From: Ceratopteris richardii | Taxonomy: Eukaryota > Streptophyta > Polypodiopsida > Polypodiales > Pteridaceae | DNA: 64,000 nt | Direction of reading: 5' to 3' | NCBI GenBank assembly: GCA_020310875.1 | Contig: CM035439.1 | Coordinates: forward strand, 144,559,226 to 144,623,225 | Part shown: positions 1 through 13,404 of the stretch, piece by piece | Position numbering within the stretch: position 1 is the first letter of the stretch | Layout: the number at the start of each line of letters is the position of its first letter | Notes under the pieces: generated by a model | Told to the model about the DNA's origin: nothing | The model's database searches: none | What the model saw: the letters and a program-made list of their open reading frames with translations, nothing else | Program-made: the position numbers and the translations under genes

Positions 1-2834
1 TGGATTTTGATACTCTCCCATCTTCGTGTCTTGATTCTTAAAGAGCTTCAAGTTGAACCCGTCTTGAAGCAGATTCTTGTAGGTGTCTGTGTTCAAAGAA
101 AACCTAGCTCGTGCAATCTCGTGGCTTGCTTTCTCCTTCTCTTTCTTTTCCATCTCATCGACTATTATTGTCTTCTTCTTGTTGCTCGAGGGTGGGGATA
201 CTTGTATTTGAATCCGATCAGACTTTGGCCCTATTGAAATAAAACCTGTGCGCTAGTCATGCACACATTCGGCTTGCATCAGCCATGGCCGCCCAAGTAG
301 GATCGAGAAGGTAGCCTCTGAGGTCCTTGGTCTTACTATCAGATAATCAACTTTAAACTCTAAACCGCCCACAACTGTGCTTACATTCTTCAAAAGGCCT
401 GCAGGCTTCACTTGTGTTTGATCTTCCATTCTTAAAGACATCGATGTTTCTTCCATGTGGTTGAGGCCCAAAGCTTTCATCATGAACTCAGTCATCAGGT
501 TGACTGCGGCTCCACTATCTAACTGAGCACCAGGGACTGCATATCCTTTAATCTCGACCGTCACAGCTGGAGCATTCGAATCGATTTGCGTCGTAATACT
601 TTGAATGATTCCTTGGACATCTTTATTTTGTCTATTTTTATCTCGAGCTTTCCTCGGCTTCTTAATATATTCGTTGTAGAATTGTTTACTATAAACAGGT
701 GAACCTTTCAGCAATGTGCCAATGCCTAGCGTAACTTCCGTGTCAGCGAGCAGCTTTACAATATCTACTTCTTCCGAACTTTGTCTTTCCTTTCTACTCT
801 TAGGAGCTTTCAATCTTTCAGGGAATGGTGCTATGCCCGGCACAAACTCCTTGGTCACTGGTGGAAGAATCTCAATCTCTTCCCCATCCTCCAGCTCTTG
901 CTGCTCAGCAAATCCTCCAACTTGGTTTCCTACCTCTTCACGCTCAGCGATCTTCTCTTGACTCCCTCCTTCACCTTCGCCTCCTGGATTCTTCTTCGAA
1001 TACTCTTGAGTCCTTGTGACTACTGCCACAGTTGGATTTTTATGTGATTTCTTGGCCTCGTAAGCATCCACAAAGTGCATTGACAAGCTAGAGCCTTCTT
1101 GAGGGTTCGGTGTTTTGAACACTACTCCGATTGTAGGAACGTGCTCTTGAGCTCTCGATGTGGAATGCATCTGAGTATCAACATAGTTCGAGGACCCTAC
1201 TGGTCCTTTTTCCTTGCCGGCGGAGGCTCTTCGTTTTGGACAATCTTCATCAAAGTGGCCCTCTCCACTACAGTACCTACATAGTGGGGTATAATCAATT
1301 GGTTTCTTTTCGTTTGGACATCTAGATTGAGTATGGCCAAAGCCATGACATCTCCAGCACTGGATTGGACCATCTCTTCTTTGATCACGTGCGGCTCCTC
1401 TTGGATAGTCTCCTCCTTGACCATAAGTTGGTCTGTTTTCCCAACGAGATGTAGGTGGGACACTTTGAGCGGGCAATCCCGTGTAAGGTCTTTCTCTTGT
1501 ATCCCCTGATTTCATGGTCCTCTCTTCATAGGCTCTCTTGTTGTAACATCGGTCCTCTGTGTGATTTGTTCTTCCACAAAAAGTGCAACGCATCCTAGGT
1601 GGTGATCTATCTGTGAATACTCTCGAGATTGTAGGGCATTCTGAAGCCAAATGGCCGTAACCATGGCACTTTCCACACCATGTATTTGATCGAAACACTT
1701 GATTCGGGTTTGTCGTGACCTCTGGTTTTACTGTGTATGTCTCCTGAGTCATTGTGGAAGCTTTTATAGCTTGCGTGACCAATTCCAATATTCGTTCTTC
1801 AGTTAGTGAAGGTTTTACCTCGCCTGGCGTGCTAGTGGCAGTTACAAAAGCTGGAGTCGTCAATGCAGGACTTCCTTGACCAGGATCTTTCATCGGTATG
1901 CTCCCTGGGCCTCCCATAGGCTCGTATAAGAGCTCCATCTTCCTTTGTTGGCATAATTGTACTTCCTCCCAAAGCCTTGCTTGTTCCTTAGCATCCATTA
2001 AAGTTGCAGGTCTTGTCAGACTGATATGCTGCTGTGCCGTAGGATCTCTCAATCCCGAAATGAACCTTCGTTTCAATGTCTCATCGTTCGGGGCATTCAC
2101 GCCCATCTTTCTTACCAACGTTTCCATTCTCTGAATGTAGTTATCGATGCTCTCATTGACTCCCTGTCGCAAATAATCCATTTGTTGGGCCAATCTGTCT
2201 TGGAAGCCTTGTCGTCGAAACTTTGCCAAGAAGGCTTCCTTGAGCATTTGATAAGTTCCACGCTCTTGTGGTGTCAAATTCCCATACCAATTGGCTGCCT
2301 CATCACGGAGAATAGCCGGAAAAATCCTCAACCTTTGATCCTGGTCAACTACGTCATTGGCCTCACAGGTAACCTCAAACAACTGGATAAAACTATCTGG
2401 ATCTTCGTCCCAAGTACCTGAGAACTTGGTGAAGTCCCCCAAGTGAACCGAAATCCGCTGAGCCATTTCGAACAGAGGTGTGATGTCAATATCACTTCGA
2501 TCCCAGAAATTTAGCACACGTGGCTTCAGGATCCCTCCCTCAAACTTCCGCACTTGATTCGCGACCCTCCTACGAGAGTACACGTTTTTGGCTGATTTCT
2601 TCGAACCAATCGAGGTCCACTCACCTGGCGGTTCCCACCTTCTCCTTTCTCTTTCAAGGGCTCTTCTCTGAGCGCGTTCCTCTCTTTGAGTTTGTGTTGC
2701 TCCTAACGATGAGCTCCCCTCGCTCATGTACTAGATCTTGGGGTCCGAAAGCTCGGCCAACCTGTGGCGCTAGGCGAACCTATGGCACTCTCTTATAGAG
2801 ACGTACCAAGCTATTCCCGGCAGACGCACCAAAA
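1..2834 (-). mobile_element. Ty3/gypsy LTR retrotransposon fossil, copy 1 (gag-protease part, runs off the left edge)
   Basis: Gag followed by a retropepsin-like protease on the minus strand. The frame opens at about 2727 and is long and open through gag and protease to about 253; the element continues leftwards out of the window. Gag has the usual retrotransposon-gag core (residues about 90-240), then four CX2CX4HX4C zinc knuckles between residues about 355 and 500 (for example CGKCHGYGHLASEC and CRYCSGEGHFDEDC). The protease shows LDSGA near residue 735 and an ILLGRPWL block after it. On the minus strand the gag start is preceded by a leader and by a primer-binding-like stretch ending at 2834, next to a TGTTAG that probably begins the LTR. 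It is a close relative of the copy at 6652-12430 in the opposite orientation. It is a partial, decayed element; lineage within Ty3/gypsy is not resolved. Confidence 0.85.
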
Positions 2835-5800
2835 TGTTAGCACTCTTACTCCAAGGAAAAAGTGATTATCCGAGACTTTATTTTGTTCAAACATATCTTC
2901 ATCCAACTGTTGTGCTTTTGCTTTTGGATATAGTAATACAAACTCTATGTAGATGCATCATAAGCTTGATATGCTCAAACCCAACGTTTCCTTTGCATTC
3001 ACGTTAGTAATGATGCTTTATCAATCACTTCATTCAAATCATAAAGATATTCACCGTTATTATAAGCTTCCCGCATTCTATACCTTCATTTCTTTGCATG
3101 GTGATATACAGAAATTATCAATGTAATAAATCATTTTAGTATATATGGCAATATCAATCTTCCCTCTCTAGATTTTCGAAGTTCAAAAAGTACGGTATTG
3201 ATAAAGATGGAGTGCCCATGGCTCATTGTACATGATCACTACTTGTGATAGATCATATTTAAGATCCCATTGATACCTTAAGTGAGAGAAAAAAAACATT
3301 CATCTTCAAATAACCCAAGAATGTGATTACACAGTCATGACTAGATACAAAACTTGCATGCGATGGATTGATGATACAATTCCATTACCTTTGACTTTTA
3401 GACATTGTATAATCCAACACACAAGAACTTATTTATTAAGCATGCTTCTGTACGAGCAATACTCATATGGGTGACTTCAAAAATTTTACCGTACACCCTC
3501 GAAAATAGTATCCTAGATAAGGGACATTATATGTCATATGCCACCTACATAAGTTTCCATAGGTCTTCACGTACAATATTAGAAAAATTCAATGATAAAA
3601 TGGCATAGTGTTCACACCAAATAGGACCTTCATGAACCAAGTAAGACAGACCAACTTGTTCATGAAGTGGAAAAGTTGCAAGCTTGAATATAGACCTCAT
3701 AAAAAGAAGGAAAATAAGAAACAACTCAAATAAGACAAGCTTTATGGGAAGGATGATTGTTGTAATAGTCAAACATGCTTAGCTATGAGAGATGCATAAA
3801 TTTCTGACTTCCAACACCTTAAGGTTTTTTTAGGCTTTATGACTAACCTAACGTGTGGAAACCGTAGAAATAAGAAAGCTCAAACAAAAACAACACTGAA
3901 ATGGGTGACCGCTTCAAAAGTCTATCCCCACACACCAACAATTATCTCCAGCACAAACAAAATGCTGGAACTATACTTAACGAAAGACAAGAAACTTAAC
4001 TGTCAGCCACTATCGTTCAATGGAAGATTTGTCATCTTGACTTTACTCACATCAGGACACGCAAAAACAACTCTTTGAGGACCATATTAACTAATCATCG
4101 TATTTTTTTCTTTTTCAAACAAGGGATGATACTGAGAACGATTAGAATGTGGACAGAACCCTCCACATCTATAGCATAGAAAGATCGTTGCCTAGCTTCA
4201 AAAGGCGAATGATCGACCACAAACAAAGAATAACCATAGAAGTGATTTGAAAGGTGAAGAAAATCCTGCGAGCATGAAGAATTAAAGGCCCCAAAGTGCG
4301 CCTTGGAATAGCAAACGATGAATGTAATTGAGTTCAATCCATGGTTTCTCTAGGAATTTTCCTTGCAAAATCCGCTTGGAGTAGCCAGACAGTACCAATT
4401 TAAGGAAGAAAAGTATGAATCGGAGCAAACATTCTGAAAAGAGAAATGATTTCTCTTTCGTTCAACTTACTGCCTACGATCCAAAATGCTATACACCCAA
4501 CGATTTGAGGAGCGTGAAAATAAATTAAAAGAAGAATGATACCTCACGATTAATTCTCTTTGTTCATCGGATCTTCTCTGCTTATCCAATCTCGCATCAA
4601 ACGCTGCTCCTTTTGATGGATTGTAACGAGCTCCTTCCATGGGAGGCGACCACAGGAGGCCACAGGCTCCTCATCGAATTGGTCTGGCACAGTGCCGAGA
4701 GTCCTTCATGCTTTACAAGCCATCCATTTCTTCTCATGCTACTTGCATCATGCGCACCATAGATTTGTTGCCTTGATTTTCTTGAGTGTTTAAATCTTCC
4801 CAATTTCAGTGGTCTGCAACATCGGCTGTTTTGGATGTGTGCTCCACAAGTTCTTTGTGTGGGTTGGTGACTCCCCTTCAATCTTGAAAGGACAACACTT
4901 ATAGATCTGATTTCATCCAGCCGTCTGCCCCCTGCTTTGCTTCTTCCTCAGCACTCGCACTTCCTCTAGCTGTCCATCCTTAGTGCCAGCAGTCGACAAC
5001 CACGCCCAACCTCTCCTTTGATCTCTCCACAAAAATAGCCCAGCCACTTGCACGTCTGCCTCTCTTCCCTCGAATAACTGTAATGAGCCCAAAACGAAAA
5101 TGCCCTCCAATCACTCCCGCAATAGTTGGCAGCAGAAGGAGATGGGCTTCCCTCTCAACCTGAGACGTACAGCCGTAAAGCGAGGACCAGGACACCAGAC
5201 TGTACTTCTCCCCCTTCCTCAAAGCTCTGACTCAACCAGTGTTTTCTGACATTTGCTCTCCTCCAGATTTCTTCTGCTGCCCGCAGTTCTTCCGACCTCC
5301 AATGTTGGTACTAGCAACACCCCCCGTTGCTGTTGTGCAAGGAGGAGAGAAGACGATGTTGCTCTGTATGAATTCTGGGCGCGGAGTGCTCCCCGGATTA
5401 GAGTAGATATATGCATGTTTGTCTCCCAACTTTTTTGCGCAACTGTCGTGAAAATCAAGGATAGAAAGATGGGAATTTATTTTTTTAATCTCGTGTCGTG
5501 AAACCTGTCTCGACGCATTCAAGGAGAGAACGGCGATCCTCCCGACTTGCGTTGGCTGTCCATGATATGGAGTGGGAAGAGTCCGATAGAAAGGGGAAAG
5601 AAGGTGAGTCCACCACGAATTTCACGCAAGCTCAGAGCTGCCACCCGCCAAGTCAGTACTGACCTAGCTAATGACCTCCATCTCCCTGTCGCGGCCTCTT
5701 GTCCTGCAGCCCTTATGGAGTCTGCAGTGATCCGGTACCTCCCCCCTTCCACCTTTCGTAACCAAAAAAATCGTTGCCCTGCCAACGAAGAGAGGAACAG

Positions 5801-5930
5801 AAACAAAAATCCAAAAAAAAAAACAACCGCCCTTCCTCATGTGCATTTAGGGGGCATAACCACCCGCCATTTCTTCTCTCTGCCATACATCTGACAAGGG
5901 TGGGCAGACCACAATCTCTCTCCCAAAAAA
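2835..5930. other. Non-coding stretch; proximal part probably gypsy LTR
   Basis: The first few hundred bases probably belong to the LTR of gypsy copy 1, because the TGTTAG at 2835 sits directly outside the primer-binding-like site. The far end of this LTR could not be found, since no second LTR copy is visible in the window. From about 3300 to 5900 there are only short open frames on both strands with no recognisable domain. The 4550-5900 part is more GC-rich and may include the flank of the PPR fragment that follows. I see no convincing gene here. Confidence 0.4.
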
Positions 5931-6652
5931 TGTGCATTCACACTGCTTTAAAAAATCACATGGCAACGGATCCTCAGCATTATGTATGTAGCCTGCTATA
6001 ATGGCTCCCCATGTCATCTCATCTCGACATGTGCACATGTCAAAAATGTTGCGTGCCTCCTGAAGGCATTGACACTTGGCATACATGCTAATGAGAAGAT
6101 TTGCAATGGACGCATCAGACTCCATACCATATTTCAGTATTTGATGATGCATGATCCTACCTCGAATTATATATATATATTTTTTTTTTTTTTTAATGCC
6201 CCCGCATGCTTCAACGATACAAAGAAGGATTGGAGTGTTATGAACCCATCCTCATGTTGAGCATGGCCTGCAATGAGAGCACCCCATGATACAACATTTC
6301 GTGTTAGAAGTTCATGAAACAACTTTCGAGCTTCTATAAGAGCCCTTCATTTTGCATACATGTCTACCAATGCTGTGCCTATCACCATATTGTTTTCCAA
6401 CTCCCCTTCTTTGATAAGATCAGCATGTATCTCCTGACCCCTGTCCAGAGCACCTTGCAGGGCACATGCCTTCAAGATGCAGAGGCATGTTGCGATTGTT
6501 GGTGAGAAACCTTTGAGTTTCATCAACTCAAAATATTTTAGTGCTTCCTCTCCCTGACCATGTTGTACAAATCTTGTAAGCAATGTAGTCCATGATACTT
6601 CATTTTGACAATGAAGCTCCTCAAGCACTTGTGTTGCCTTCACAAGAGAACC
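5930..6652 (-). pseudogene. PPR (pentatricopeptide repeat) protein gene fragment
   Basis: The translation on the minus strand contains PLS-type PPR repeats. Diagnostic pieces are SWTTLLTRFVQHGQGEEAL, FSPTIATCLCILKACA, GTALVDMYAK, and further down LLISMYAKC and EMTWGAIIAGYIHN. PPR proteins of this type bind RNA in plastids or mitochondria and guide RNA processing or editing. The fragment is decayed: the repeats are spread over two frames, an A-rich and TA-rich run (plus strand 6165-6194) interrupts them, and neither a start nor a C-terminal E/DYW domain is present. The upstream end stops abruptly at about 6652, where gypsy Gag sequence begins, so the gene was cut by retroelement insertion or recombination. 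The repeat style resembles fern PPR genes. It is clearly a PPR relic, but the parent gene is unknown. Confidence 0.85.
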
Positions 6653-9600
6653 GGAGAGTCGCGAATCAAGTGCAAAAGTTTGAAGGAGGGATCTTGAGGC
6701 CGCGTGCACTAAATTTTTGGGATCGAAGTGATATTGACATCACACCTCTGTTCGAAATGGCTCAACGGATTTCGGTTCATTTGGGGGACTTCACCAAGTT
6801 CTCAGGTGCTAGGGACGAGGATCCGGATAGTTTTATCCAGCTATTTGAGGTTACTTGTGAGGCCAATGAGGTAGTTGACCAGGGTCAAAGGTTGAGGATT
6901 TTTCCGGCTATCCTTCGTGATGAGGCAGCCAATTGGTATGGGAATTTGACACCACAAGAGCGTGGAACTTATCAGATGCTAAAGGAAGCCTTCTTGGCAA
7001 AGTTTCGACGACAAGGCTTCCAAGATAGATTGGCCCAACAGATGGATTACCTGCAACAGGGAGTCAATGAGAGCATCGATAGCTATATTCAGAGAATGGA
7101 AACCTTGGTAAGAAAGATGGGCGCGAATGCCCCAAACGATGAGACATTGAAGAGAAGATTCATTGCGGGATTGAGAGATCCTACAGCGTAGGAGCATATC
7201 AGTCTGACAAGACCTGCAACTTTAATAGATGCTAAGGAACAAGCAAGGCTTTGGAAGAAAGTACAATTATGTCAACAGAGGAAGATGGAGCTCTTATACG
7301 AGCCAATGGGAGGCCAAGGAAACATACCGATGAAAGATCCTGGCCAAGGAAGTCCCGCATTGACGACCCCAGCTTTTGTAGCTTCCACTAGCATGCCAGG
7401 CGATGTAAAGCCTGCGCTTACTGAAGAACGAATATTGGAGTTGGTCACACAAGCTATAAAAGCTTCCACAATGACCCAGGAAACATACAGAGTAAAACCA
7501 GAGGTAACTACAAACCCCAACCAAGTGTTTATATCGAATACATGGTGTGGAAAGTGCCATGGTTACGGCCATTTGGCTTCAGAATGCCCTACAGTCTCAA
7601 GAGTATTCACAGATAGATCACCACCTAGAATGCGTTGTACTTTTTGTGGAAGGACAAATCACATGGAGGACCGATGTTACAACAAGAGAGCCTATGAGGA
7701 GAGTACCATAAAAACAGGAGATACAAGAGAAAGATCCTACACGGGATTGCCTGCTCAAAGTGTCCCACCTACATCTCGTTGGAAAAACAGACCGACTTAT
7801 GGATATGGTGCTCAAGGTCAGGGAGGAGACTATCCGAGAGGAGCCGCACGTGATCAAAGAAGAGATGGTCCAATCCAGTGTTGGAGATTTTATGGCTTTG
7901 GCCATACTCAATCTAGATGTCCAAACGAAAAGAAACCAATTGATTATACCCCGCTATATAGGTACTGTAGTGGAGAGGGCCACTTTGATGAAGATTGTCC
8001 AAAACGAAGAGCTGCCGCCGGTAAGGATAAGGGGCCAGTAGGGTCCTCAAATTATGTTGAAACTCAGATGCATTCCACATCGAAAGCTCAAGAGCACATT
8101 CCTACAATCGGAGTAGTGTTCAAGACACCGAACCCTCAAGAAGGCTCTAGCTCGTCAATGCACTTTGTGGATGCTTACCAAGCCAAGAAACCGCATAAAG
8201 AGCCAATTGTGGCGATAGTCACAAGAACTCAAGAGTATTTGAAGAAACATCCGGAAGGCGAAAGCGAAAAAGCTAGCTACGAGAAGATACCCGAACATAA
8301 GGAGGTAGAAAACCAAGTGGGAGGAATTGCTGAGCAGCAAGAGTTTGAGGATGGGGAAGAGATCGAGATCCTTCCACCAGTGACCAAGGAGTTTGTGCCA
8401 GGCATAGCGCCCTTTCCTGAAAGATTAAGGGTTCCAAAGTGTAAGAAGGAAAGACAAAGTTTGGAGGAAGTGGACATCGTAAACTGTTGGCTGACACGGA
8501 AGTCACGCTGGGCATTGGCACATTGCTGAAATGTTCACCTGCATATAGGAAACAATTCTACAACGAATATATTAAGAAGCCGAGGAAAGCTCGAGATAAA
8601 AAGAGACAAGATAAAGAGGTCCAAGGTATGATTCAAAGTATTACGACGCAAATTGATTCGAATGCTCCAGCTGTGACAGTCGAGATTAAAGGATATGCAG
8701 TCCCCGGTGCTCAGTTAGATAGTGGAGCCGCAGTCAACTTAATGACTGAGTACATGATGAAAGCTTTGGGCCTCAACCCCATGGAGGAAACTCCAATGTC
8801 CTTCATAATGGCAGATCAAACACAAGTGAAGCCTGCGGGTCTTTTGAAGAATGTAAGCACCATTGTGGGCGGTCTCGAATTTAAAGTTGATTATCTGATA
8901 GTAAGACCAAGGACCTCAGAGGCCACCTTCTCGATCTTACTTGGACGGCCATGGCTGGTGCAAGCCAAATGTGTGCACGATTGGCGCACAGGATTTATCA
9001 CAATTGGACCGAAGGTTGATCGAATACAACTTCAAGTGTCTCCAAACTTGACCGGCAAGAAATCGACATCAGCTGAGGAAAGGAAGCAGAAAGCAAAGGA
9101 AAAGGTTAGACAAGAAATGGCGCCGGTAAGATTTGCCTTGCGCATAGAGACTTCCAAGGACCTTTCACAGGATGGATTTAACTTGCAATTGTCCAACCTC
9201 CAACACGCAGAAGTGGGCGAGTACAAAGATCCACTATGTTACAAGGATGACTCAGACAAGGAGTTGTTGGGATGGTTGACACATACAAGTGAATTTGAGT
9301 GCTACATGTTGAGTATAGACGCAAAGGAAAGCAAAGCTACCCAATCCCTAGAGAAGGGAACTTCAAAAGATGAGTTGAAGCTCGAGTTAGCTCTGACAAT
9401 GGAAGTGCAACAGTTGAGAGAAAGGGTCAGAGTGCTAGAAGCAGAGCTTCTAAGGAGAAGTCGAGAATCGGAAAAAGAAGCGAAGAGTAAGACTAAAGTG
9501 TCGGAAACCATTGCAAAAGCTTAACTAAAGAAATTGGGTCAGGTCGAAACAGAACAAAACAATGATTTACTGGCCAACCATGCACGCGTCATCGGGGAGC

Positions 9601-12430
9601 ACTTTCCAATCACAGCGTCATCAAGGAATAAGGAATATTCGCGAGAAGCTCACGTGGAAAAATGGGAAGTTTTTCTAGAAAAGTTCTTGAGCGTGGGTCA
9701 GAACTACTTGATGGAGTACGAGATTGCATTAAATTGGCACTCAAAAATTTCAGCAAGGCCTTTGCATGGTCATATAGTGATCTGTGAGGAATTGATCCCC
9801 GAATCTGCCAACATTATATAGATTTGGAAGAAGGCACCCGACCAATATGTCAACGACTTAGGCGAACAAATCCAATCTACTCGGAATTGATCAAGCTGGA
9901 ATTGACCAAGTTATTGGAAGCAGGATTCATATATCCCATCGCATCCAGCGAATGGGTATCACCAATTGTAGTTGTTTCGAAAAAAAATAAGAAAATCCGC
10001 ATTTGCATAGATTATCGGAAGTTGAACGAGCGCACAAAAAAGGATCACTTCCCTTTGTCGTTCACTGATCAAATCTTTGACAGAGTGGCTGGCCATAAAT
10101 TGTACTCATTTTTAGATGGTTTCAGTGGGTACAACCAGATTCAAATCCATGAAGAGGATCAATCAAAAACTACTTTCACGACAGAATGAGGTACGTATGC
10201 ATATCGTGTGATGCCATTTGGGTTATGCAATGCACCTGCCACATTCCAGAGGGCAACGATAGCTGCATATCAAGACTATTTGCAGGATTGGATGGAGATA
10301 TTCCTCGATGACTTTGCGATCAAAGGCAACGATGAAAACATGATGGAGAGGATCGAAGCTATTTTAAGAAGAAGCATTGAAAAAGGCATCGCATTAAATC
10401 CTGAAATGTGTACATTTGGAGTACGAAGAGGATTGCTCTTGGGACATGTTATTTCCGAAAAAGGGATCGCGGTTGACGAGGATAAAGTAGAAAAAATCGG
10501 ACAACTTCCACCTCCTCTAAACTTGCGGCAACTCAGAGGATTCTTGGGGCATGCTAATTATTATCGACGATTTATATTAAATTTTGCATCAATAGCAACA
10601 CCACTGACGGATCTTTTGAGGAAAGACCAACAATATCAATGGACTGGAGAGTGTCAAGTTGCATTCGATTTGATCAAAGAGAAATTGATAAATGCACCAA
10701 TTTTAGTAGCACCTGACTTGACGAAATAATTTCATGTGCATACAGATGCTTCTCATCCTGCGGTTGGAGCAGTGCTATGTCAAGCTGATGAAAGAAAATT
10801 GGACCACCCTATTTATTACGCAAGTCGAAACTTGAATAGCACTGAGAGGAACTACACGACTACAGAGAAGAAATGCCTCTCGATGATCTTTGCAGTAAAC
10901 AAGTATCGGCACTATCTGATGGGAAAGCATCTCACGTTTTATGTGGATCATGAAGCCCTAAAGTATATCATCAATAAACCCGAGCTATCAGGGCGATTGA
11001 TGAGGTGGATGCTACTCCTCCAAGAATTTCAGTTCACAGTGGTAACCAAACCAGGCAAAGCGCACATATTGGCTGACCATTTATCTCGAATTATTAATGA
11101 GGAGCCAATCTCTGGTGTGTTTGATGATGCTCCTGATGGGCATCTATTTCAGGTTGATGCTAAAGTACCTTGGTATGCCGACTTGGTGAATTTCTTGTGC
11201 ACCACTAAATACCCACCGGGAGCAAGCAAGAGAGAGAAGCAAAAACTATTAGCACTGGCAAAACACCATAGCATCATTGGTGGGCAGCTCTATCGATATT
11301 TTGTCCATGAAAGCATTTATAGGAGGTGTCTCGAGGAAGAAGAAGCAACCCTAGTGTTGAGAGCATTGCATGATTAACCCTGCGGTGGGCATTTTGCTGG
11401 TGAGCTGACGGCAAGAAAGATCTTATTGGCTAGGTATTGGTGGCCAACGTTGTTCAAAGACTCTCACACATATTGCAAGAAATGTGACAAATGCCAAAGA
11501 ATGGGCAAACCAACATTAGCACATGCAGCTCCTCTTACGCTGGTGCTGGCTCTTAAGCCTTTTGAAAAATGGGGAATTGATTTTGTGGGGTCTATTGATC
11601 CTCCCTCAAGACGTAGATCCAATAGGTATATATTGGTCTGCACTGACTATGTTGCCAAGTGGGTAGAGGCTAAAGCTCTGAAGACTGACCGAGCTATTGA
11701 TGTAGCTAAATTTTTGTATGAACAAATTATCACCCGATTCGGATGCCCGTTGGAGATAGTGAGTGATAGAGGAACACATTTTGTCAACGAATTGATCGAG
11801 GAATTAATGGAATTGTATAAGATCAAACATAGGAAAAGCACTCCATATTACCCGAGGGCAAATGGACAAGTGGAAGTTACCAACAAGGTTCTTGAATAGA
11901 TTCTGACAAAGACAGTAGCTGCGCATAGGCGAGACTGGGATGAGAGACTTTTGAAAGCTTTGTGGGCATATCGAACATCCTACCGAGTGACGACTAAGAG
12001 CACTCCGTTCTCCCTAGTATATGGCGAGGAAGCCATCTTTCCCATCGAAAAAGAAGTTCCGACATTAAGAGTGGCCATCGAGGCCAGGCTGGAAGAGGAA
12101 GAGTCATTGAAGGAGAGGTACATACAACTGGTCAAGCTAAAAGAAAAGAGACTCATTGCACAGCAAAGTCTGGAAGCTATTCAGAGAAGACGTAAGGAGA
12201 GGCACGACAAGAATCTCAAGACCTATGCGATTCAAGAAGGGGATTTGGTGCTAGTCTATGATAGCAAATATTATAAATTCTTGGGGAAGTTATAGACAAG
12301 ATGGGCAGGGCCGTTTAAAGTGGTGGAGCTCAACTCCAATGGTTCCATGCAAATTCAAGATTTAGGAGAAGAATGTGCTCCCGTGAAGGTTAACGCGCTT
12401 CGAGTCAAACCATATTTTAAGTAGCATTAG
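6652..12430 (+). mobile_element. Ty3/gypsy LTR retrotransposon fossil, copy 2 (gag-pol)
   Basis: This copy starts inside gag (it lacks about the first 50 residues seen in copy 1) and runs through the usual gypsy order. Gag core lies at about 6652-7200, the zinc-knuckle region at 7540-8010, protease (LDSGAA) at 8650-8960, reverse transcriptase at 9830-10480 (FLDDF catalytic block near 10300), RNase H at 10735-11090 and integrase at 11370-12100 (zinc-binding region, then WGIDFVG). The order RT-RH-INT marks it as Ty3/gypsy. No chromodomain was recognised. No LTR was found at either end, so both ends are lost or too diverged. It is broken, with roughly eight breaks, and is therefore old. Its left end fuses directly to the PPR fragment. 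Confidence 0.88.
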
Positions 12431-12487
12431 GACGGGAGAAACCAGACGAGATCCAAGCGGAAGGACGTAGTAGACTCCTTGTACATA

Positions 12488-12588
<101 letters not shown>

Positions 12589-12704
12589 ATATGTTAGCTA
12601 TGATTTTTGTTGTCATAAATATTATCCCTTGCTAGCTCAAGAATTTTGGACTTTTAATTATTTTTTTGGTGTTGCGCAGAGACTGTTAGGAGCTAAGTAA
12701 CAAA

Positions 12705-13048
12705 ATGGAAGATCAAATAACTCAACTCTATTTGTACGAGCTGGGGATATATTTCTCAGACCAGACATTCGCTTGCATGGACATAGAGGTCGATGACTTT
12801 GAGACCGAATATGATGTGGAACAAGCGCACTGGCTGGTATGCTTCATAAACCAGGGTTTGGATTTCATATTGAGTGGTTTGAAACATACCTGATCCGACA
12901 TGTAGGATGGGTGGGGGATCGATATTACTATTTCGACCCTTCGAGGGAAATGCCTAACGAAGAGAACGATATCACTTGGGCTTGGGCAGATCTGTTAACG
13001 ATAGGTAGCGATGACGAAGCTCCTAAAGTTGAGCCTGACTCCCCCTAG
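12705..13048 (+). other. Small acidic coding remnant after gypsy pol, function unknown
   Basis: Two overlapping open stretches begin near 12705 and 12839. Their translations are rich in acidic and aromatic residues (for example HVGWVGDRYYYFDPS) and look protein-like rather than random. It lies about 280 bases after the end of integrase in the same orientation, so it may be an extra region of this gypsy family or a captured host piece. I do not recognise the family. It looks broken. Confidence 0.35.
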
Positions 13049-13404
13049 GGAAGTCGTCGGGATGCGAGTACGAAGTGAGGCTATATGAGACATCGCGGAG
13101 ACCCACGTTCTAGATCATCTAAGGCTAGGTATATAAGGGACCAAGGCATAGCCAGTTGTAGTTACCTAGTGAAAAGTCAAATCGATGAATACATATGTAG
13201 TGTCTGTAATTGAGAGAATGGAATAAAGAGATGGTTGATCTGTCAAAGGCTAGATTGTATATGTTTGCATGCATGTGTGGGAAAAGTGGGAAAAAATCCC
13301 TTTCTTCCTCTCACTAATTCTCAGGACTGGGACGAATTAATTAACTATGAAAAAAAAAAAAGAAGAAAAGAAAAGAAAAAAAACATTGTGTTGTTGTGAT
13401 TGTA

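Noticed and set aside
253-2798. Several plus-strand open frames of 60-130 codons opposite gypsy copy 1
   Set aside because: They are antisense shadows of the long gag-protease frame and show no domains.
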